Of a DNA stretch of 64,000 nucleotides, positions 24,384 through 34,016 are shown in pieces. The stretch's first letter is position 1. Each line of letters begins with the position of its first letter. The position numbers were made by a program, and so were the translations under genes. Source of the stretch: Streptococcus mitis (GTDB lineage Bacteria; Bacillota; Bacilli; Lactobacillales; Streptococcaceae); the NCBI RefSeq assembly GCF_000722765.2, contig NZ_CP028415.1, positions 440,501 through 504,500 on the forward strand, in the 5' to 3' direction. Under the pieces are notes generated by a model that saw only the letters and a list, made by a program, of their open reading frames with translations, was not told where the DNA came from and ran no database searches.

Positions 24384-24567
24384 TTCAAGAAAGCTGGCAA
24401 GAAAGACACTGGAAGATTTTATCCTAAATCATACCTGTTTTTACTAGTCTTTAATTGTCTGTATCCCCTTTCTTCTCTAATTTTCATTATCTCTTGTGCA
24501 TTTCCTTGAAATTTTCTGAAAAAAGAGTAAACTGGTATGCAAGAAGTCTATTTCGTGGAGTTTTAGG

Positions 24568-24942
24568 ATGAAATTATATGTTCAATTAATGATTCTCTTT
24601 GTGATTTCTCTAATCGGAGAGGGGATTTCCAGTTTCTTTCATTTGCCCATCCCAGGCAGTATTATCGGTTTGATTATTCTCTTTCTCGCCCTGCAATTCA
24701 AGTGGCTGAGAACTAGGCATGTCAATATGGTGGGGAATTTCTTGCTGGCCAATATGACCATTCTCTTTTTGCCGCCAGCAGTGGGAATCATGGAAAAGTT
24801 TGATGTGATTGCTCCCTATCTTTTTCCAATTGTTTTGATTGTCTTTTTTGCAGCAGTCATCAATATTATCCTCATAGCCTTGGTGGTTCAGTTTATCAAA
24901 CGACGGTTTGAGGGAGATTATGAGAAAGGAGATGCCAAATGA
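24568..24942 (+). CDS. lrgA: LrgA/CidA family holin-like protein
   Basis: 124 residues, four membrane helices. LrgA family signature: FFHLPIPGSIIGLIILFLALQ and FLLANMTILFLPPAVGIM. Forms a two-gene unit with lrgB (4-base ATGA overlap). LrgAB proteins modulate murein hydrolase activity and overflow-metabolite (pyruvate) transport in related bacteria. Basic C-terminal tail KRRFEGDYEKGDAK. Confidence 0.92.
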   Translation: MKLYVQLMILFVISLIGEGISSFFHLPIPGSIIGLIILFLALQFKWLRTRHVNMVGNFLLANMTILFLPPAVGIMEKFDVIAPYLFPIVLIVFFAAVINIILIALVVQFIKRRFEGDYEKGDAK

Positions 24943-25634
24943 GTGAATTTGTTTCCAATCCCCTGTTTGGGCTTGCCCTGTCTATCCTAGCTTATCTAGT
25001 AGGAATGCTGATTTACAGACGGTTTCCCCATCCTTTGACAACGCCCTTGCTTTTGTCAGCTGTTTTCATTATCATCTTTCTAAAAGTGACGGGTATTTCT
25101 TACCAAGATTACTACCAAGGTGGGGTTTATCTGAACAATTTGATTGTCCCATCGACTGTTGCTCTAGGGATTCCGCTTTACAAGAGTTTTCACCTGATGA
25201 AGCACCATGCACGGAGTATTCTCTTTGGTAGTCTGTTAGCAGTAGTTGTCAATACCTCTTTCACAGCCTTGGTGGCGAAAATATTTGGCATGGACTTTTT
25301 CCTAGCCATTTCTCTCTTTCCCAAGTCAGTAACAACCGCCATGGCAGTGGGAATCACAGAAAAATTGCAAGGTTTGACGACTGTGACCTTGGTGGTTGTA
25401 GTGGCGACTGGGATTTTAACCAGTGTGATCGGCCCAACCCTTTTGAAGTGGTTGAGAATTGACGACCCAGTAGCTGTTGGTCTTTCCCTTGGAGGAACAG
25501 GCCATGCAGTTGGAACGGGAACAGCCTTCCGATACGGCTCTGTAGCAGGAGCTATGGGTGGTTTGGCTATCGGTGTTACCGGTATTCTCTATGTCTTTGT
25601 CAGCCCTATTGTGGCCAGTTTGATATTGAGTTAA
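24939..25634 (+). CDS. lrgB: LrgB/CidB family membrane protein
   Basis: 231 residues with multiple hydrophobic helices. Family motifs: FPKSVTTAMAVGI (about 124-136) and GGTGHAVGTGTAFRYGSVAGAMGGLAIGVTG split over the C-terminal third. Partner of LrgA. Translationally coupled through the ATGA overlap; terminated by a perfect hairpin 2 bases after the stop. Confidence 0.94.
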   Translation: MSEFVSNPLFGLALSILAYLVGMLIYRRFPHPLTTPLLLSAVFIIIFLKVTGISYQDYYQGGVYLNNLIVPSTVALGIPLYKSFHLMKHHARSILFGSLLAVVVNTSFTALVAKIFGMDFFLAISLFPKSVTTAMAVGITEKLQGLTTVTLVVVVATGILTSVIGPTLLKWLRIDDPVAVGLSLGGTGHAVGTGTAFRYGSVAGAMGGLAIGVTGILYVFVSPIVASLILS

Positions 25635-25668
25635 AAAGCAAGGAATTCGGATTCCTTGCTTTTTAAAA
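25633..25668 (+). terminator. terminator of lrgAB
   Basis: AAAAAGCAAGGAAT / ATTCCTTGCTTTTT, 14-bp stem with a 4-base CGG-type loop, then AAAAT; works on both strands and also serves the convergent ABC gene. Confidence 0.88.
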
Positions 25669-25685
25669 TCGTATGTTATAGACTA

Positions 25686-27233
25686 TTACTTTTCTATGCT
25701 TAAATGAATGACTTGGTCATAGTGTTTTAAGTCTTCTTCTGTGTAGTGGTGAATGACTTCAATGACTGTTTGAGGTAGGGAGAAGAGCAAGTCGCTAATT
25801 TTTCTGCTATTTTCCGAGTCAAGATTGGCCTTAATTTCATCTGCTAAGATGAGTTGGCTATCATGGTAGAGGGCGCGAGCGATTTCTAGGCGTTGTTTCT
25901 CGCCACCAGATAGACTATCATTGCTGAGCGTTCTATTTTCCAAATGTTCTAATCCTGTTTTTTTGAGGATGTGAGTTAAAGTTTCTTCTTTTTTATCCAG
26001 TCCTAGAAGGATATTGTCTTCCAGAGATAGTGTGTCAAAGTAATGGCTATCTTGGAGGATATAGGAACTAATGCCCGTGATTTCTTGACGTGATAGCTTT
26101 TGACCAGCAAAGCTAATCTGTCCACTTGTCGGTGTCTCTTCTCCATGAATGATATTGAGCAGGGTTGTCTTACCAGAGCCACTTTCCCCGATAATGGCAA
26201 TTTTTTCTCCTTGCTTGATGTGTATGGAAATCGGAGATAAGAGGATATTCCCATCTTTTTCTAGGGAGATGCTGTTAAGTTGGATAGGAAAAATGTTCTC
26301 TATGCTTCTAGGCGAGATGGAGTCAGACTGACCCAAAAGTTTTTGGTATTTGTTGAGAAGAGTTCGAGTCGCTTTTCGGGTGTTGGTAAAGTAAGCCAAC
26401 TCTTGGAATTGATAGCCGATATTATGTGAAACTAGATAGATGGCCACAAAACTCGCCGCATCTAAATAATTATAGTAGGTCATAAAGCCACCGATGACGA
26501 TTGGTGTGACAGAACAAAAGGCATCGATGCTATTGATCAAGAGACTGTTTAAAGTTCGTTGTTTTTCATAGTTGATTTCGGCATCTAGACTGGTTTGTAA
26601 TTGTTTTTGATAGCGAGCAAAAAAGTAGTCTTGCCCCTGATAATGGCGAATTTGTTGGCTACCACCAATAAAATTTGTCAAGCTTGCTAAGTAGCTTTGG
26701 TTAACAGTTGACCGCTTTTCAGAAAGTGAGTCCAAACGCTTTGATCCGATAGCACTGCAGAGGACAGGAAAGGAGTAGAAGAGGATGAAAATCAAGCCCA
26801 GGTAAAAATTGGTCCATAGGGCATAGAGAATGGACACAGTTGTGAAGCCAAGGGAAGAAATGATGATGACCGTTGGTTCAATATAGCTTTCTTCTAGTTG
26901 CTTGACGTCGTTTTCTAGGTCAGACAAAATATCCTTTTCATCAATCTCATAACTGTTTAAAAATCGCTTGAAAATAGCACTCTTGATTCCATATTTGAAG
27001 TCAGTAATCAAACGAGCGTAGTAATAGCGTTTTCCAGCCAAGCCTAGTAAGAGGATAAGATTACCAAGGATTCCTAGAATCAATACTTTCCAAAGAAGGC
27101 CTAGCTCTTGATTGCTAAAACTAGCAACAATATTTTGAACAAGGACTGGTGTGATAATTGCTTCCAGCCAAGTAATGGCAATAGAAAAGAAGTAAAGTAC
27201 AAGGTGCTTTTTAGTAACAAATCTTCTCAGCAT
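25686..27233 (-). CDS. ABC exporter, fused membrane and ATPase domains
   Basis: 515 residues. Six-helix ABC_membrane domain (about 1-300) and an ATPase domain (about 315-510): Walker A GESGSGKTT, Q-loop YILQDSH, signature SLSGGEKQRLEIARAL and Walker B LILADEIKANLDSE. The usual DEPTSALD is here DEIKANLD, so the D-loop Asp is kept but the Pro is not. Half-transporter that would dimerise; substrate unknown, possibly a peptide or drug. Monocistronic and convergent with lrgAB. Confidence 0.88.
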   Translation of the reverse strand: MLRRFVTKKHLVLYFFSIAITWLEAIITPVLVQNIVASFSNQELGLLWKVLILGILGNLILLLGLAGKRYYYARLITDFKYGIKSAIFKRFLNSYEIDEKDILSDLENDVKQLEESYIEPTVIIISSLGFTTVSILYALWTNFYLGLIFILFYSFPVLCSAIGSKRLDSLSEKRSTVNQSYLASLTNFIGGSQQIRHYQGQDYFFARYQKQLQTSLDAEINYEKQRTLNSLLINSIDAFCSVTPIVIGGFMTYYNYLDAASFVAIYLVSHNIGYQFQELAYFTNTRKATRTLLNKYQKLLGQSDSISPRSIENIFPIQLNSISLEKDGNILLSPISIHIKQGEKIAIIGESGSGKTTLLNIIHGEETPTSGQISFAGQKLSRQEITGISSYILQDSHYFDTLSLEDNILLGLDKKEETLTHILKKTGLEHLENRTLSNDSLSGGEKQRLEIARALYHDSQLILADEIKANLDSENSRKISDLLFSLPQTVIEVIHHYTEEDLKHYDQVIHLSIEK

Positions 27234-27333
27234 AAAGAGTTGCCCTCCTTATCGATATACATGTAATTAGTTTTAAAGTCATTATACTCCTTTATCTCAA
27301 ATACTTCATATAAAAATGTAAATCCTGAGAACG

Positions 27334-27370
27334 AAAAAAGTCTAGCGAGTTATTGTCGCTAGACTCTAAG
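27334..27370 (-). terminator. terminator of the ABC-2 permease operon
   Basis: GTCTAGCGA (27340-27348) and TCGCTAGAC (27356-27364), 7-base loop, followed on the minus strand by TTTTTTCG. Confidence 0.85.
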
Positions 27371-27371
27371 A

Positions 27372-28136
27372 TTATTGCAAATTAACCTTGTTTTTCAAAA
27401 TGTGATAAGTTCCTAGATAGTAGATGGCTATAAGAATAACTTCTTCCAGAATAGTCATGATAATGCCCATCTGGAACTGATCAGCCCCTCCTGTGGTTGA
27501 TGGGAAGTAGAAACCAGGGTTAGAACGATAGAAGAGTTCAATGAAGCCAACGACAATTTGGATACCAATGTAGGCTACAATTGACAGTGCAGTACGGTAT
27601 TCATTGAAAAGCTGTCCAATGGAAATAGCCAAGTAGATGCAGAGGATTCCAGAAATGGTATTTAGTAGGAAAGATACCCCCATAAGAGAGAGTTGAGGAA
27701 GGTGTGTTCCTATAAATGGAATCAAGTCAGAAGTTGCAAACCAATCTGGAGCCGTTAGAGTCAGAACAATAAAAGCACTTAGAGCTAGTACAGCGGTGCT
27801 GACAATAGACCAAATAAAGGCACCGACTAATTTAGCAGTGATGATATGGTGTTCAGAAACTGGCAAGGTTAAAGTCAGATAGCCTTGTCGGTCATAGACA
27901 CTTCCTTTGAATCGTTTAATAATCAAGAAGATAGTTGAAATCACAAGTGTAACCATTAAACCACCAAAGACAGTAGCTAGAAAAACAAGTAGAACAGATA
28001 GATTTTTTTCAGGTAGTTTGATTAAGGATTGTGCCTGTATTCCGATAAGGGCAGAAAGGATGAGCACGGCAGCGTAAAGGGCTAAATACCACTTGTTAAC
28101 ATTTTTAAATTCGTAGCGAACTAAATTCCAAAACAT
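27372..28136 (-). CDS. ABC-2 type transporter permease
   Basis: 254 residues, about six membrane helices, starting MFWNLVRYEFKNVNKWY, a typical ABC-2 permease start. Lies 15 bases after the ATPase gene, third in the operon with a YtrA-type regulator. The RLTL..PVSEHHI motif (LTLTLPVSEHHIITAKL) is common in bacteriocin- or antibiotic-responsive ABC-2 permeases. Substrate unknown. Confidence 0.85.
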   Translation of the reverse strand: MFWNLVRYEFKNVNKWYLALYAAVLILSALIGIQAQSLIKLPEKNLSVLLVFLATVFGGLMVTLVISTIFLIIKRFKGSVYDRQGYLTLTLPVSEHHIITAKLVGAFIWSIVSTAVLALSAFIVLTLTAPDWFATSDLIPFIGTHLPQLSLMGVSFLLNTISGILCIYLAISIGQLFNEYRTALSIVAYIGIQIVVGFIELFYRSNPGFYFPSTTGGADQFQMGIIMTILEEVILIAIYYLGTYHILKNKVNLQ

Positions 28137-28151
28137 AATAATCTCCTTTGC

Positions 28152-28847
28152 TTAGGCCTTAAATTCCTGACGGAAGAGCTGGTCAATGGATTCACCAGAC
28201 TCATAGCGAATATCATCTACATTACCCTGACGGACGACTTTTCCGTCTTTGAGGAAGACAATTTCATCCAAGATTGGCTCGATATCAGAAATCAAGTGGG
28301 TAGAAATCAAAACGGTAGAAGTTGGGGAGTAGTTGTTGATAATGGTATTGAGGATATACTCACGGGCTGCTGGGTCCACCCCACCAATGGGTTCGTCTAA
28401 AACGTAGAGACGAGCATCACGGCTCATAACCAAAATCAGTTGTACCTTTTCCTTGTTCCCTTTTGATAATTTCTTGAGACGACTATTTTCATCAATACCC
28501 AGGTCTGCAAGTAGATGATGGGCGCGTTCCAGATTGAAATCTTTATAGAAGGTCTTGAAGTAGGTTAGGGCCTCTTTGACCTTCATTTGCTCATTGAGAT
28601 AGGTCGTATCCGGCAAATAAGCCACGATGGCCTTGGTTGCTGGGCTTGGGTCCATATCGTTGATCAAGACACGTCCCTGATCTGGTTGTAAGAGGCCGTT
28701 GATTAGTTTAATCAGGGTTGTTTTCCCTGAGCCGTTTGGCCCAAGAAGACCGACAATTTTTCCAGCTGGGATATCAAGAGAAACATTTTCAAGGACTGGG
28801 GTTGCTCCATATGATTTGGATACATTTTCAAATGCTAGTAATGACAT
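28152..28847 (-). CDS. ABC transporter ATP-binding protein
   Basis: 231 residues. Walker A GPNGSGKTT (about 36-44), signature LSKGNKEKVQL (degenerate: LSKGN instead of LSGGQ, typical of YtrB/BcrA-like ATPases), Walker B LYVLDEPIGGVDP, switch His STHL. Energises the ABC-2 permease encoded next. Only 4 bases separate it from the GntR gene. Confidence 0.92.
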   Translation of the reverse strand: MSLLAFENVSKSYGATPVLENVSLDIPAGKIVGLLGPNGSGKTTLIKLINGLLQPDQGRVLINDMDPSPATKAIVAYLPDTTYLNEQMKVKEALTYFKTFYKDFNLERAHHLLADLGIDENSRLKKLSKGNKEKVQLILVMSRDARLYVLDEPIGGVDPAAREYILNTIINNYSPTSTVLISTHLISDIEPILDEIVFLKDGKVVRQGNVDDIRYESGESIDQLFRQEFKA

Positions 28848-28851
28848 AGGC

Positions 28852-29217
28852 TTAAACTCCTTTAATATAATCTCCGACTACGCTTGGTAGTTCTTCTTTT
28901 TCATAGCCAAAATGGGTCATGGAGGAAACGAAGTGTCCCAATTCTTCTTCTGATAATTGTTTGCGTGATTGGGCGATTAGCTTCTTATCCTCAGTCACAA
29001 ATCGTCCAGTTGTGCGCTTGCTGTAGACAAATCCTTCTCGTTCAAGGTCTGACAAGGCTCTTTGGATGGTGTTTGGATTGACCCCTGCCTCGCTAGCTAA
29101 CTCTCTTACTGTTGGAAGTTGTTGATTGGGTTCCAGTGTATGGGAAACAATCTGAAGCTTGATTTTCTCCATAATCTGTAAATAAATGGGTTTTTTGTTG
29201 TCAAATGTCCAGGACAT
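28852..29217 (-). CDS. GntR family regulator, YtrA subfamily
   Basis: 121 residues: N-terminal winged HTH (PIYLQIMEKIKLQIVSHTLEPNQ, LPTVRELASEAGVNPNTIQRALSDLE, wing EGFVYSKRTTGRFV) and a short helical tail, the YtrA layout. YtrA repressors control the ABC genes they are encoded with, usually opened by cell-wall antibiotics. First gene of the operon, RBS AAAGGAGACCAAG. Confidence 0.92.
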   Translation of the reverse strand: MSWTFDNKKPIYLQIMEKIKLQIVSHTLEPNQQLPTVRELASEAGVNPNTIQRALSDLEREGFVYSKRTTGRFVTEDKKLIAQSRKQLSEEELGHFVSSMTHFGYEKEELPSVVGDYIKGV

Positions 29218-29254
29218 CTTGGTCTCCTTTCTTTTATCCTTTTGTCTTAATTAA

Positions 29255-29283
29255 ATAATACAACAAAACAAAAAACTTGTCAA
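29255..29283 (-). promoter_or_regulatory. consensus sigma-A promoter of the gntR-ABC operon
   Basis: TTGACA (29278-29283), 17-base spacer, TATTAT (29255-29260) on the minus strand. An unusually strong promoter, as expected for a repressor-controlled operon. The TTAATTAAG stretch just downstream could be an operator half. Confidence 0.75.
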
Positions 29284-29356
29284 GCAAAAAGAAGAATTGT
29301 TTTGGGAATCGCTTAAAAAATGGTATAATGAAAAGAAAACGATAAGGAGGGAAAGG

Positions 29357-29830
29357 ATGCGTTGTCCAAAATGTGGGGCTACCAAGTCAAGTGTTATCGA
29401 TAGTCGCCAAGCAGAAGAAGGGAACACCATTCGTAGAAGACGTGAGTGCGATGAATGCCAACACCGTTTTACAACCTACGAACGGGTAGAAGAAAGAACC
29501 TTAGTGGTTGTTAAAAAAGATGGCACACGGGAACAATTCTCTAGAGATAAAATCTTTAATGGAATTATCCGCTCAGCCCAGAAACGTCCTGTGTCAAGTG
29601 ATGAAATCAACATGGTAGTCAATCGTATCGAACAGAAACTCCGTGGTCGAAATGAAAATGAAATTCAAAGTGAGGACATTGGTTCACTCGTCATGGAGGA
29701 GTTGGCTGAATTGGACGAGATTACCTATGTACGTTTTGCCAGTGTCTATCGTAGCTTTAAGGATGTGAGTGAGTTAGAGAGTTTGCTCCAACAAATCACC
29801 CAGTCCTCTAAAAAGAAAAAGGAAAGATAA
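29357..29830 (+). CDS. nrdR: transcriptional repressor NrdR
   Basis: 157 residues from the ATG at 29357 ([11 protein letters not shown]), RBS AAGGAGGGAAAGG. Zinc ribbon CPKC...CDEC (residues 3-6, 31-34), then an ATP-cone ([17 protein letters not shown], about 50-66). NrdR senses dATP/ATP and represses ribonucleotide reductase genes. The upstream extension to 29297 lies in the promoter. First gene of the nrdR-dnaB-dnaI unit. Confidence 0.96.
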
Positions 29831-31000
29831 ATGAAGCCAATTGACCGTTTTTCTTATCTAAAGAATAATCGGGTGTCGCAAGATACCTCATCTCTGGTAC
29901 AGTGCTACCTCCCGATTATCGGTCAGGAGGCACTGAGCCTTTATCTTTATACGATTAGTTTTTGGGATAATGGTAGAAAAGAATATCTTTTTTCAAGTAT
30001 CCTCAATCATCTCAACTTTGGGATGGATAGACTGATAAAATCCCTGAAAATCCTATCTGCTTTTAATCTCTTAACCCTCTATCAAAAGGGGGATGTTTAT
30101 CAGCTAGCCCTCCATGCTCCTCTTTCAAGTCAGGATTTCTTGGAACATCCTGTTTATCGCAGACTTTTGGAGAAGAAGATTGGTGATGCAGCTGTGGAGG
30201 ATTTGAAAGTTGAGAATGCTGAGGGAGAAGAAAGACCTGTTTCACTCAATCAAGTCTTTCCGGACTTGGCAGAGCTGGGAAGTCAAGAAGACCTTGGTCT
30301 CAAGAAGAAAGTGGCCAACGATTTTGACTTGGATCATTTTCGTCAGCTTATGGCTAGAGATGGGCTTCGCTTTGCGGATGAGCAGTCCGATGTCTTAAAC
30401 CTCTTTGCCATCGCCGAGGAGAAGAAATGGACTTGGTTTGAAACCTATCAATTGGCCAAGTCAACAGCTGTTTCCCAGGTTATTTCAACCAAACGCATGC
30501 GGGAAAAAATCGCTCAAAAACCGACTTCCTCTGACTTTAGTCCTAAGGAAGCGACCATAATTAAAGAAGCTAAAAGTAAAGCTGCCCTGCAGTTCTTGGC
30601 AGAAATCAAGCAAACACGCAAGGGAACCATTACCCAAACAGAAAGAGACCTCTTGCAACAGATGGCTGGCTTGGGCTTGCTGGACGAAGTCATCAATATC
30701 ATTCTCTTGTTAACCTTTAATAAGGTGGATTCAGCAAACATCAATGAGAAATATGCCATGAAGGTAGCCAATGACTATGCCTATCAAAAGATTCATTCGG
30801 CAGAAGAAGCAGTCCTGCGAATCCGTGAGCGTGGGCAGAAGAGCCAGGCTCAAAAGACTAGTAAACCGAGTCCTACCAAGTCCAATGTACCCAAGTGGAG
30901 CAATCCAGATTATAAAAATGAAACCAGCGAGGAAACTCGTCTGGAACTAGAACGTAAGAAACAAGAACTATTAGCTCGATTAGAAAAAGGAGGAGATTAG
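29831..31000 (+). CDS. dnaB: replication initiation/membrane attachment protein DnaB
   Basis: 389 residues. Firmicute DnaB (not the helicase): N-terminal winged-helix DnaB/DnaD region, two YxxxIxxxW/DnaD2-type helical domains, with WTWFETYQLAKS and NKVDSANINEKYAMKVANDYAYQKI typical of the C-terminal DnaD-like domain. Helps load the replicative helicase with DnaD and DnaI at oriC. It starts directly after the nrdR stop and abuts dnaI. Confidence 0.9.
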   Translation: MKPIDRFSYLKNNRVSQDTSSLVQCYLPIIGQEALSLYLYTISFWDNGRKEYLFSSILNHLNFGMDRLIKSLKILSAFNLLTLYQKGDVYQLALHAPLSSQDFLEHPVYRRLLEKKIGDAAVEDLKVENAEGEERPVSLNQVFPDLAELGSQEDLGLKKKVANDFDLDHFRQLMARDGLRFADEQSDVLNLFAIAEEKKWTWFETYQLAKSTAVSQVISTKRMREKIAQKPTSSDFSPKEATIIKEAKSKAALQFLAEIKQTRKGTITQTERDLLQQMAGLGLLDEVINIILLLTFNKVDSANINEKYAMKVANDYAYQKIHSAEEAVLRIRERGQKSQAQKTSKPSPTKSNVPKWSNPDYKNETSEETRLELERKKQELLARLEKGGD

Positions 31001-31897
31001 ATGGAAAGTGTCGGAGACGTACTCAAACGTCAACCTAGCCGTTTTCATTATCAAGATTTGGCCCAGAAAATCATGAAGGACCCTGATGTTGCGGCCTTTA
31101 TCCAGCAAGAATCCCTTACTCCAGAGGAATTGAATCGCAGTATCTCCAAGTTTAATCAATACATCACTGAGAGAGACAAGTTTCTTCGTGGTGATATGGA
31201 TTATATTGCCAAAGGCTACAAGCCAATTTTGGTTATGAATCATGGCTATGCAGACGTTTCTTATGAAGAAACTCCTGAACTAATCGCGGCTGAAAAAGAA
31301 GCGGCGATTAAGAATCGTCTCAAGTTAATCAATCTGCCAGCCAGTCTCAGGAAAGCTAGTTTAGCTCAAGTAGACTTGGATGATTTGGGGCGCTTGCCAG
31401 TTTTTGAAAAGCTATTAGCCTTCGTGGAGCAATATCCAGCTATTCGAAAAGGTCTTTACCTATATGGAGACTTTGGTGTGGGTAAAAGTTTCATGGTGGC
31501 TGCCTTAGCCCATGATTTATCAGAAAAACGTGGTGTTTCATCCACTCTCCTCCACTATCCTAGTTTTGTCATCGATGTCAAAAATGCTATCAGTGATGGC
31601 AATGTCAAGACCTTGGTGGATGAGATTAAGCTGTCTGAAGTCCTGATTTTAGATGATATTGGTGCCGAGCAATCAACAGCTTGGGTGCGGGATGAAATCC
31701 TGCAGGTCATTCTCCAATATCGGATGCAGGAAAATTTACCGACCTTTTTCACATCCAACTTCGACTTTGAAGATTTGGAGAAGCATTTTGCTAAAGTGAA
31801 ACAAGGACCTGACGAAATCTGGGAAGCCAGACGGGTCATGGAACGCATCCGTTATTTGGCTGAGGAGACTCGTTTAGAAGGAGTAAACCGTCGATGA
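31001..31897 (+). CDS. dnaI: primosomal protein DnaI (helicase loader)
   Basis: 298 residues. N-terminal helicase-binding domain (1-120) and an AAA+ domain: Walker A GDFGVGKSFM (about 159-168), Walker B LILDDIGAE (about 220-228), sensor/Arg region TFFTSNFDFEDL, C-terminal RVMERIRYLA. Loads the replicative DNA helicase. ATG follows the dnaB TAG with no gap; RBS AAAGGAGGAG lies inside dnaB. Confidence 0.95.
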   Translation: MESVGDVLKRQPSRFHYQDLAQKIMKDPDVAAFIQQESLTPEELNRSISKFNQYITERDKFLRGDMDYIAKGYKPILVMNHGYADVSYEETPELIAAEKEAAIKNRLKLINLPASLRKASLAQVDLDDLGRLPVFEKLLAFVEQYPAIRKGLYLYGDFGVGKSFMVAALAHDLSEKRGVSSTLLHYPSFVIDVKNAISDGNVKTLVDEIKLSEVLILDDIGAEQSTAWVRDEILQVILQYRMQENLPTFFTSNFDFEDLEKHFAKVKQGPDEIWEARRVMERIRYLAEETRLEGVNRR

Positions 31898-32607
31898 CAG
31901 AAACAATCAAATTAATGAAGGCTCATACTTCAGTGCGCAGGTTTAAAGAGCAAGCCCTTCCTCAGGAAGACTTGACTGAAATCCTGACAGCAGCCCAGAT
32001 GGCCTCGTCTTGGAAGAATTTCCAATCCTACTCTGTGATTGTGGTACGAAGTCAAGAAAAGAAAGATGCCTTGTATGAATTGGTGTCTCAAGAAGCCATT
32101 CGCCAGTCAGCTGTTTTCCTTCTCTTTGTCGGAGACTTGAACCGAGCAGAAAAGGGAGCCCAACTTCATACCGACACCTTCCAACCCCAAGGTGTAGAAG
32201 GTCTCTTGATCAGTTCAGTCGATGCAGCTCTTGCTGGTCAAAATGCCCTGCTGGCAGCTGAAAGCTTGGGCTATGGTGGTGTGATTATCGGTTTAGTTCG
32301 ATACAAGTCAGAAGAAGTGGCAGAGCTTTTTAACCTGCCTGACTACACTTATCCTGTCTTTGGGATGGCACTAGGAATACCAAATGAAGAACATGAAGTC
32401 AAACCTCGCTTGCCATTGAATCAAGTAGTGTTTGAGGAAGAATACCAAGAGCAACCAACTGAGGCAATCCAAGCTTATGACCGTGTGCAGGCTGACTATG
32501 CTGGAGCGCGTGCGACCACAAGCTGGAGTCAGCGCCTAGCAGAACAGTTTGGTCAAGCTGAACCAAGCTCAACTAGAAAAAATCTTGAACAGAAGAAGTT
32601 ATTGTAG
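31894..32607 (+). CDS. NADPH-dependent nitroreductase/FMN reductase (NfrA-like)
   Basis: 237 residues. The nitroreductase family is shown by HTSVRRFKEQALP (FMN-binding Arg cluster), AAQMASSWKNFQSYSV and LGYGGVIIGLVRY. Resembles NfrA/NfsA oxygen-insensitive enzymes; physiological substrate unclear. The start overlaps dnaI by 4 bases (ATGA), which places a metabolic gene at the end of a replication operon. Confidence 0.87.
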   Translation: MTETIKLMKAHTSVRRFKEQALPQEDLTEILTAAQMASSWKNFQSYSVIVVRSQEKKDALYELVSQEAIRQSAVFLLFVGDLNRAEKGAQLHTDTFQPQGVEGLLISSVDAALAGQNALLAAESLGYGGVIIGLVRYKSEEVAELFNLPDYTYPVFGMALGIPNEEHEVKPRLPLNQVVFEEEYQEQPTEAIQAYDRVQADYAGARATTSWSQRLAEQFGQAEPSSTRKNLEQKKLL

Positions 32608-32620
32608 AAAGTGAGAAATT

Positions 32621-33931
32621 ATGGCCCTACCAACTATTGCCATTGTAGGACGTCCCAATGTTGGGAAATCAACCCTATTTAATCGGATCGCTGGTGAGCG
32701 AATCTCCATTGTAGAAGATGTCGAAGGAGTGACACGTGACCGTATCTATGCAACGGGTGAGTGGCTCAATCGTTCCTTTAGCATGATTGATACAGGAGGA
32801 ATCGATGATGTCGATGCTCCTTTCATGGAACAAATCAAGCACCAGGCAGAAATTGCCATGGAAGAAGCTGATGTGATCGTCTTTGTCGTGTCTGGTAAGG
32901 AAGGAATTACCGATGCGGACGAATACGTAGCCCGTAAGCTTTATAAGACCCACAAACCAGTTATCCTCGCAGTCAACAAGGTGGACAACCCTGAAATGCG
33001 AAATGATATCTATGATTTCTATGCCCTCGGTTTGGGTGAACCACTGCCAATCTCCTCTGTCCATGGTATCGGTACAGGGGATGTGCTAGACGCTATTGTA
33101 GAAAATCTTCCAAATGAATATGAAGAAGAAAACCCGGATGTCATTAAGTTTAGCTTGATTGGTCGTCCCAACGTTGGAAAATCAAGCTTGATTAACGCTA
33201 TCTTGGGAGAAGACCGTGTCATTGCTAGTCCTGTTGCTGGAACAACGCGTGACGCCATTGATACCCACTTTACAGATACAGATGGCCAAGAGTTTACCAT
33301 GATTGATACGGCTGGTATGCGTAAGTCTGGTAAGGTTTATGAAAATACCGAGAAATACTCTGTCATGCGTGCCATGCGTGCTATTGACCGTTCAGATGTG
33401 GTCTTGATGGTCATCAATGCGGAAGAAGGCATTCGTGAATACGATAAACGTATCGCAGGATTTGCCCATGAAGCTGGTAAAGGGATGATTATCGTGGTCA
33501 ACAAGTGGGATACGCTTGAAAAAGATAACCACACTATGAAAAACTGGGAAGAAGATATCCGTGAGCAGTTCCAATATCTACCTTACGCACCGATTATCTT
33601 TGTATCCGCTTTGACCAAGCAACGTCTCCACAAACTTCCTGAGATGATTAAGCAAATCAGCGAAAGTCAAAACACACGTATTCCATCAGCTGTCTTGAAC
33701 GATGTGATTATGGATGCTATTGCCATTAACCCAACACCGACAGACAAAGGAAAACGCCTCAAGATTTTCTATGCGACCCAAGTGGCAACCAAACCACCAA
33801 CCTTTGTTATCTTTGTCAACGAAGAAGAACTCATGCACTTTTCTTACCTGCGTTTCTTGGAAAATCAAATCCGCAAGGCCTTTGTTTTTGAGGGTACTCC
33901 AATCCATCTCATAGCAAGAAAACGTAAATAA
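32621..33931 (+). CDS. der: ribosome biogenesis GTPase Der (EngA)
   Basis: 436 residues with two tandem GTPase domains: GRPNVGKST (about 10-18) with DTGG, NKVD; and GRPNVGKSS (about 182-190) with DTAGM and NKWD; then a KH-like C-terminal domain ([15 protein letters not shown]). Acts in late 50S subunit assembly. Weak RBS AAAGTGAGAAATT. Followed by a strong terminator that closes the replication-der block. Confidence 0.97.
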
Positions 33932-33939
33932 AAAAGTAG

Positions 33940-33968
33940 AATCTGGAATGACATTTCCAGATTTTTTT
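33940..33968 (+). terminator. terminator after der
   Basis: AATCTGGAA (33940-33948) with TTCCAGATT (33955-33963), 6-base loop, then TTTTTT. Confidence 0.88.
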
Positions 33969-34016
33969 GATAGAATGAAAGTGAAGAAAACGCTATCAAA
34001 TAGAGGGGGGCTGGTG

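Noticed and set aside
27372..29217. The GntR-ABC cluster considered as a bacteriocin immunity locus
   Set aside because: No bacteriocin precursor gene or Gly-Gly leader peptide lies nearby; kept as a YtrA-type ABC operon.
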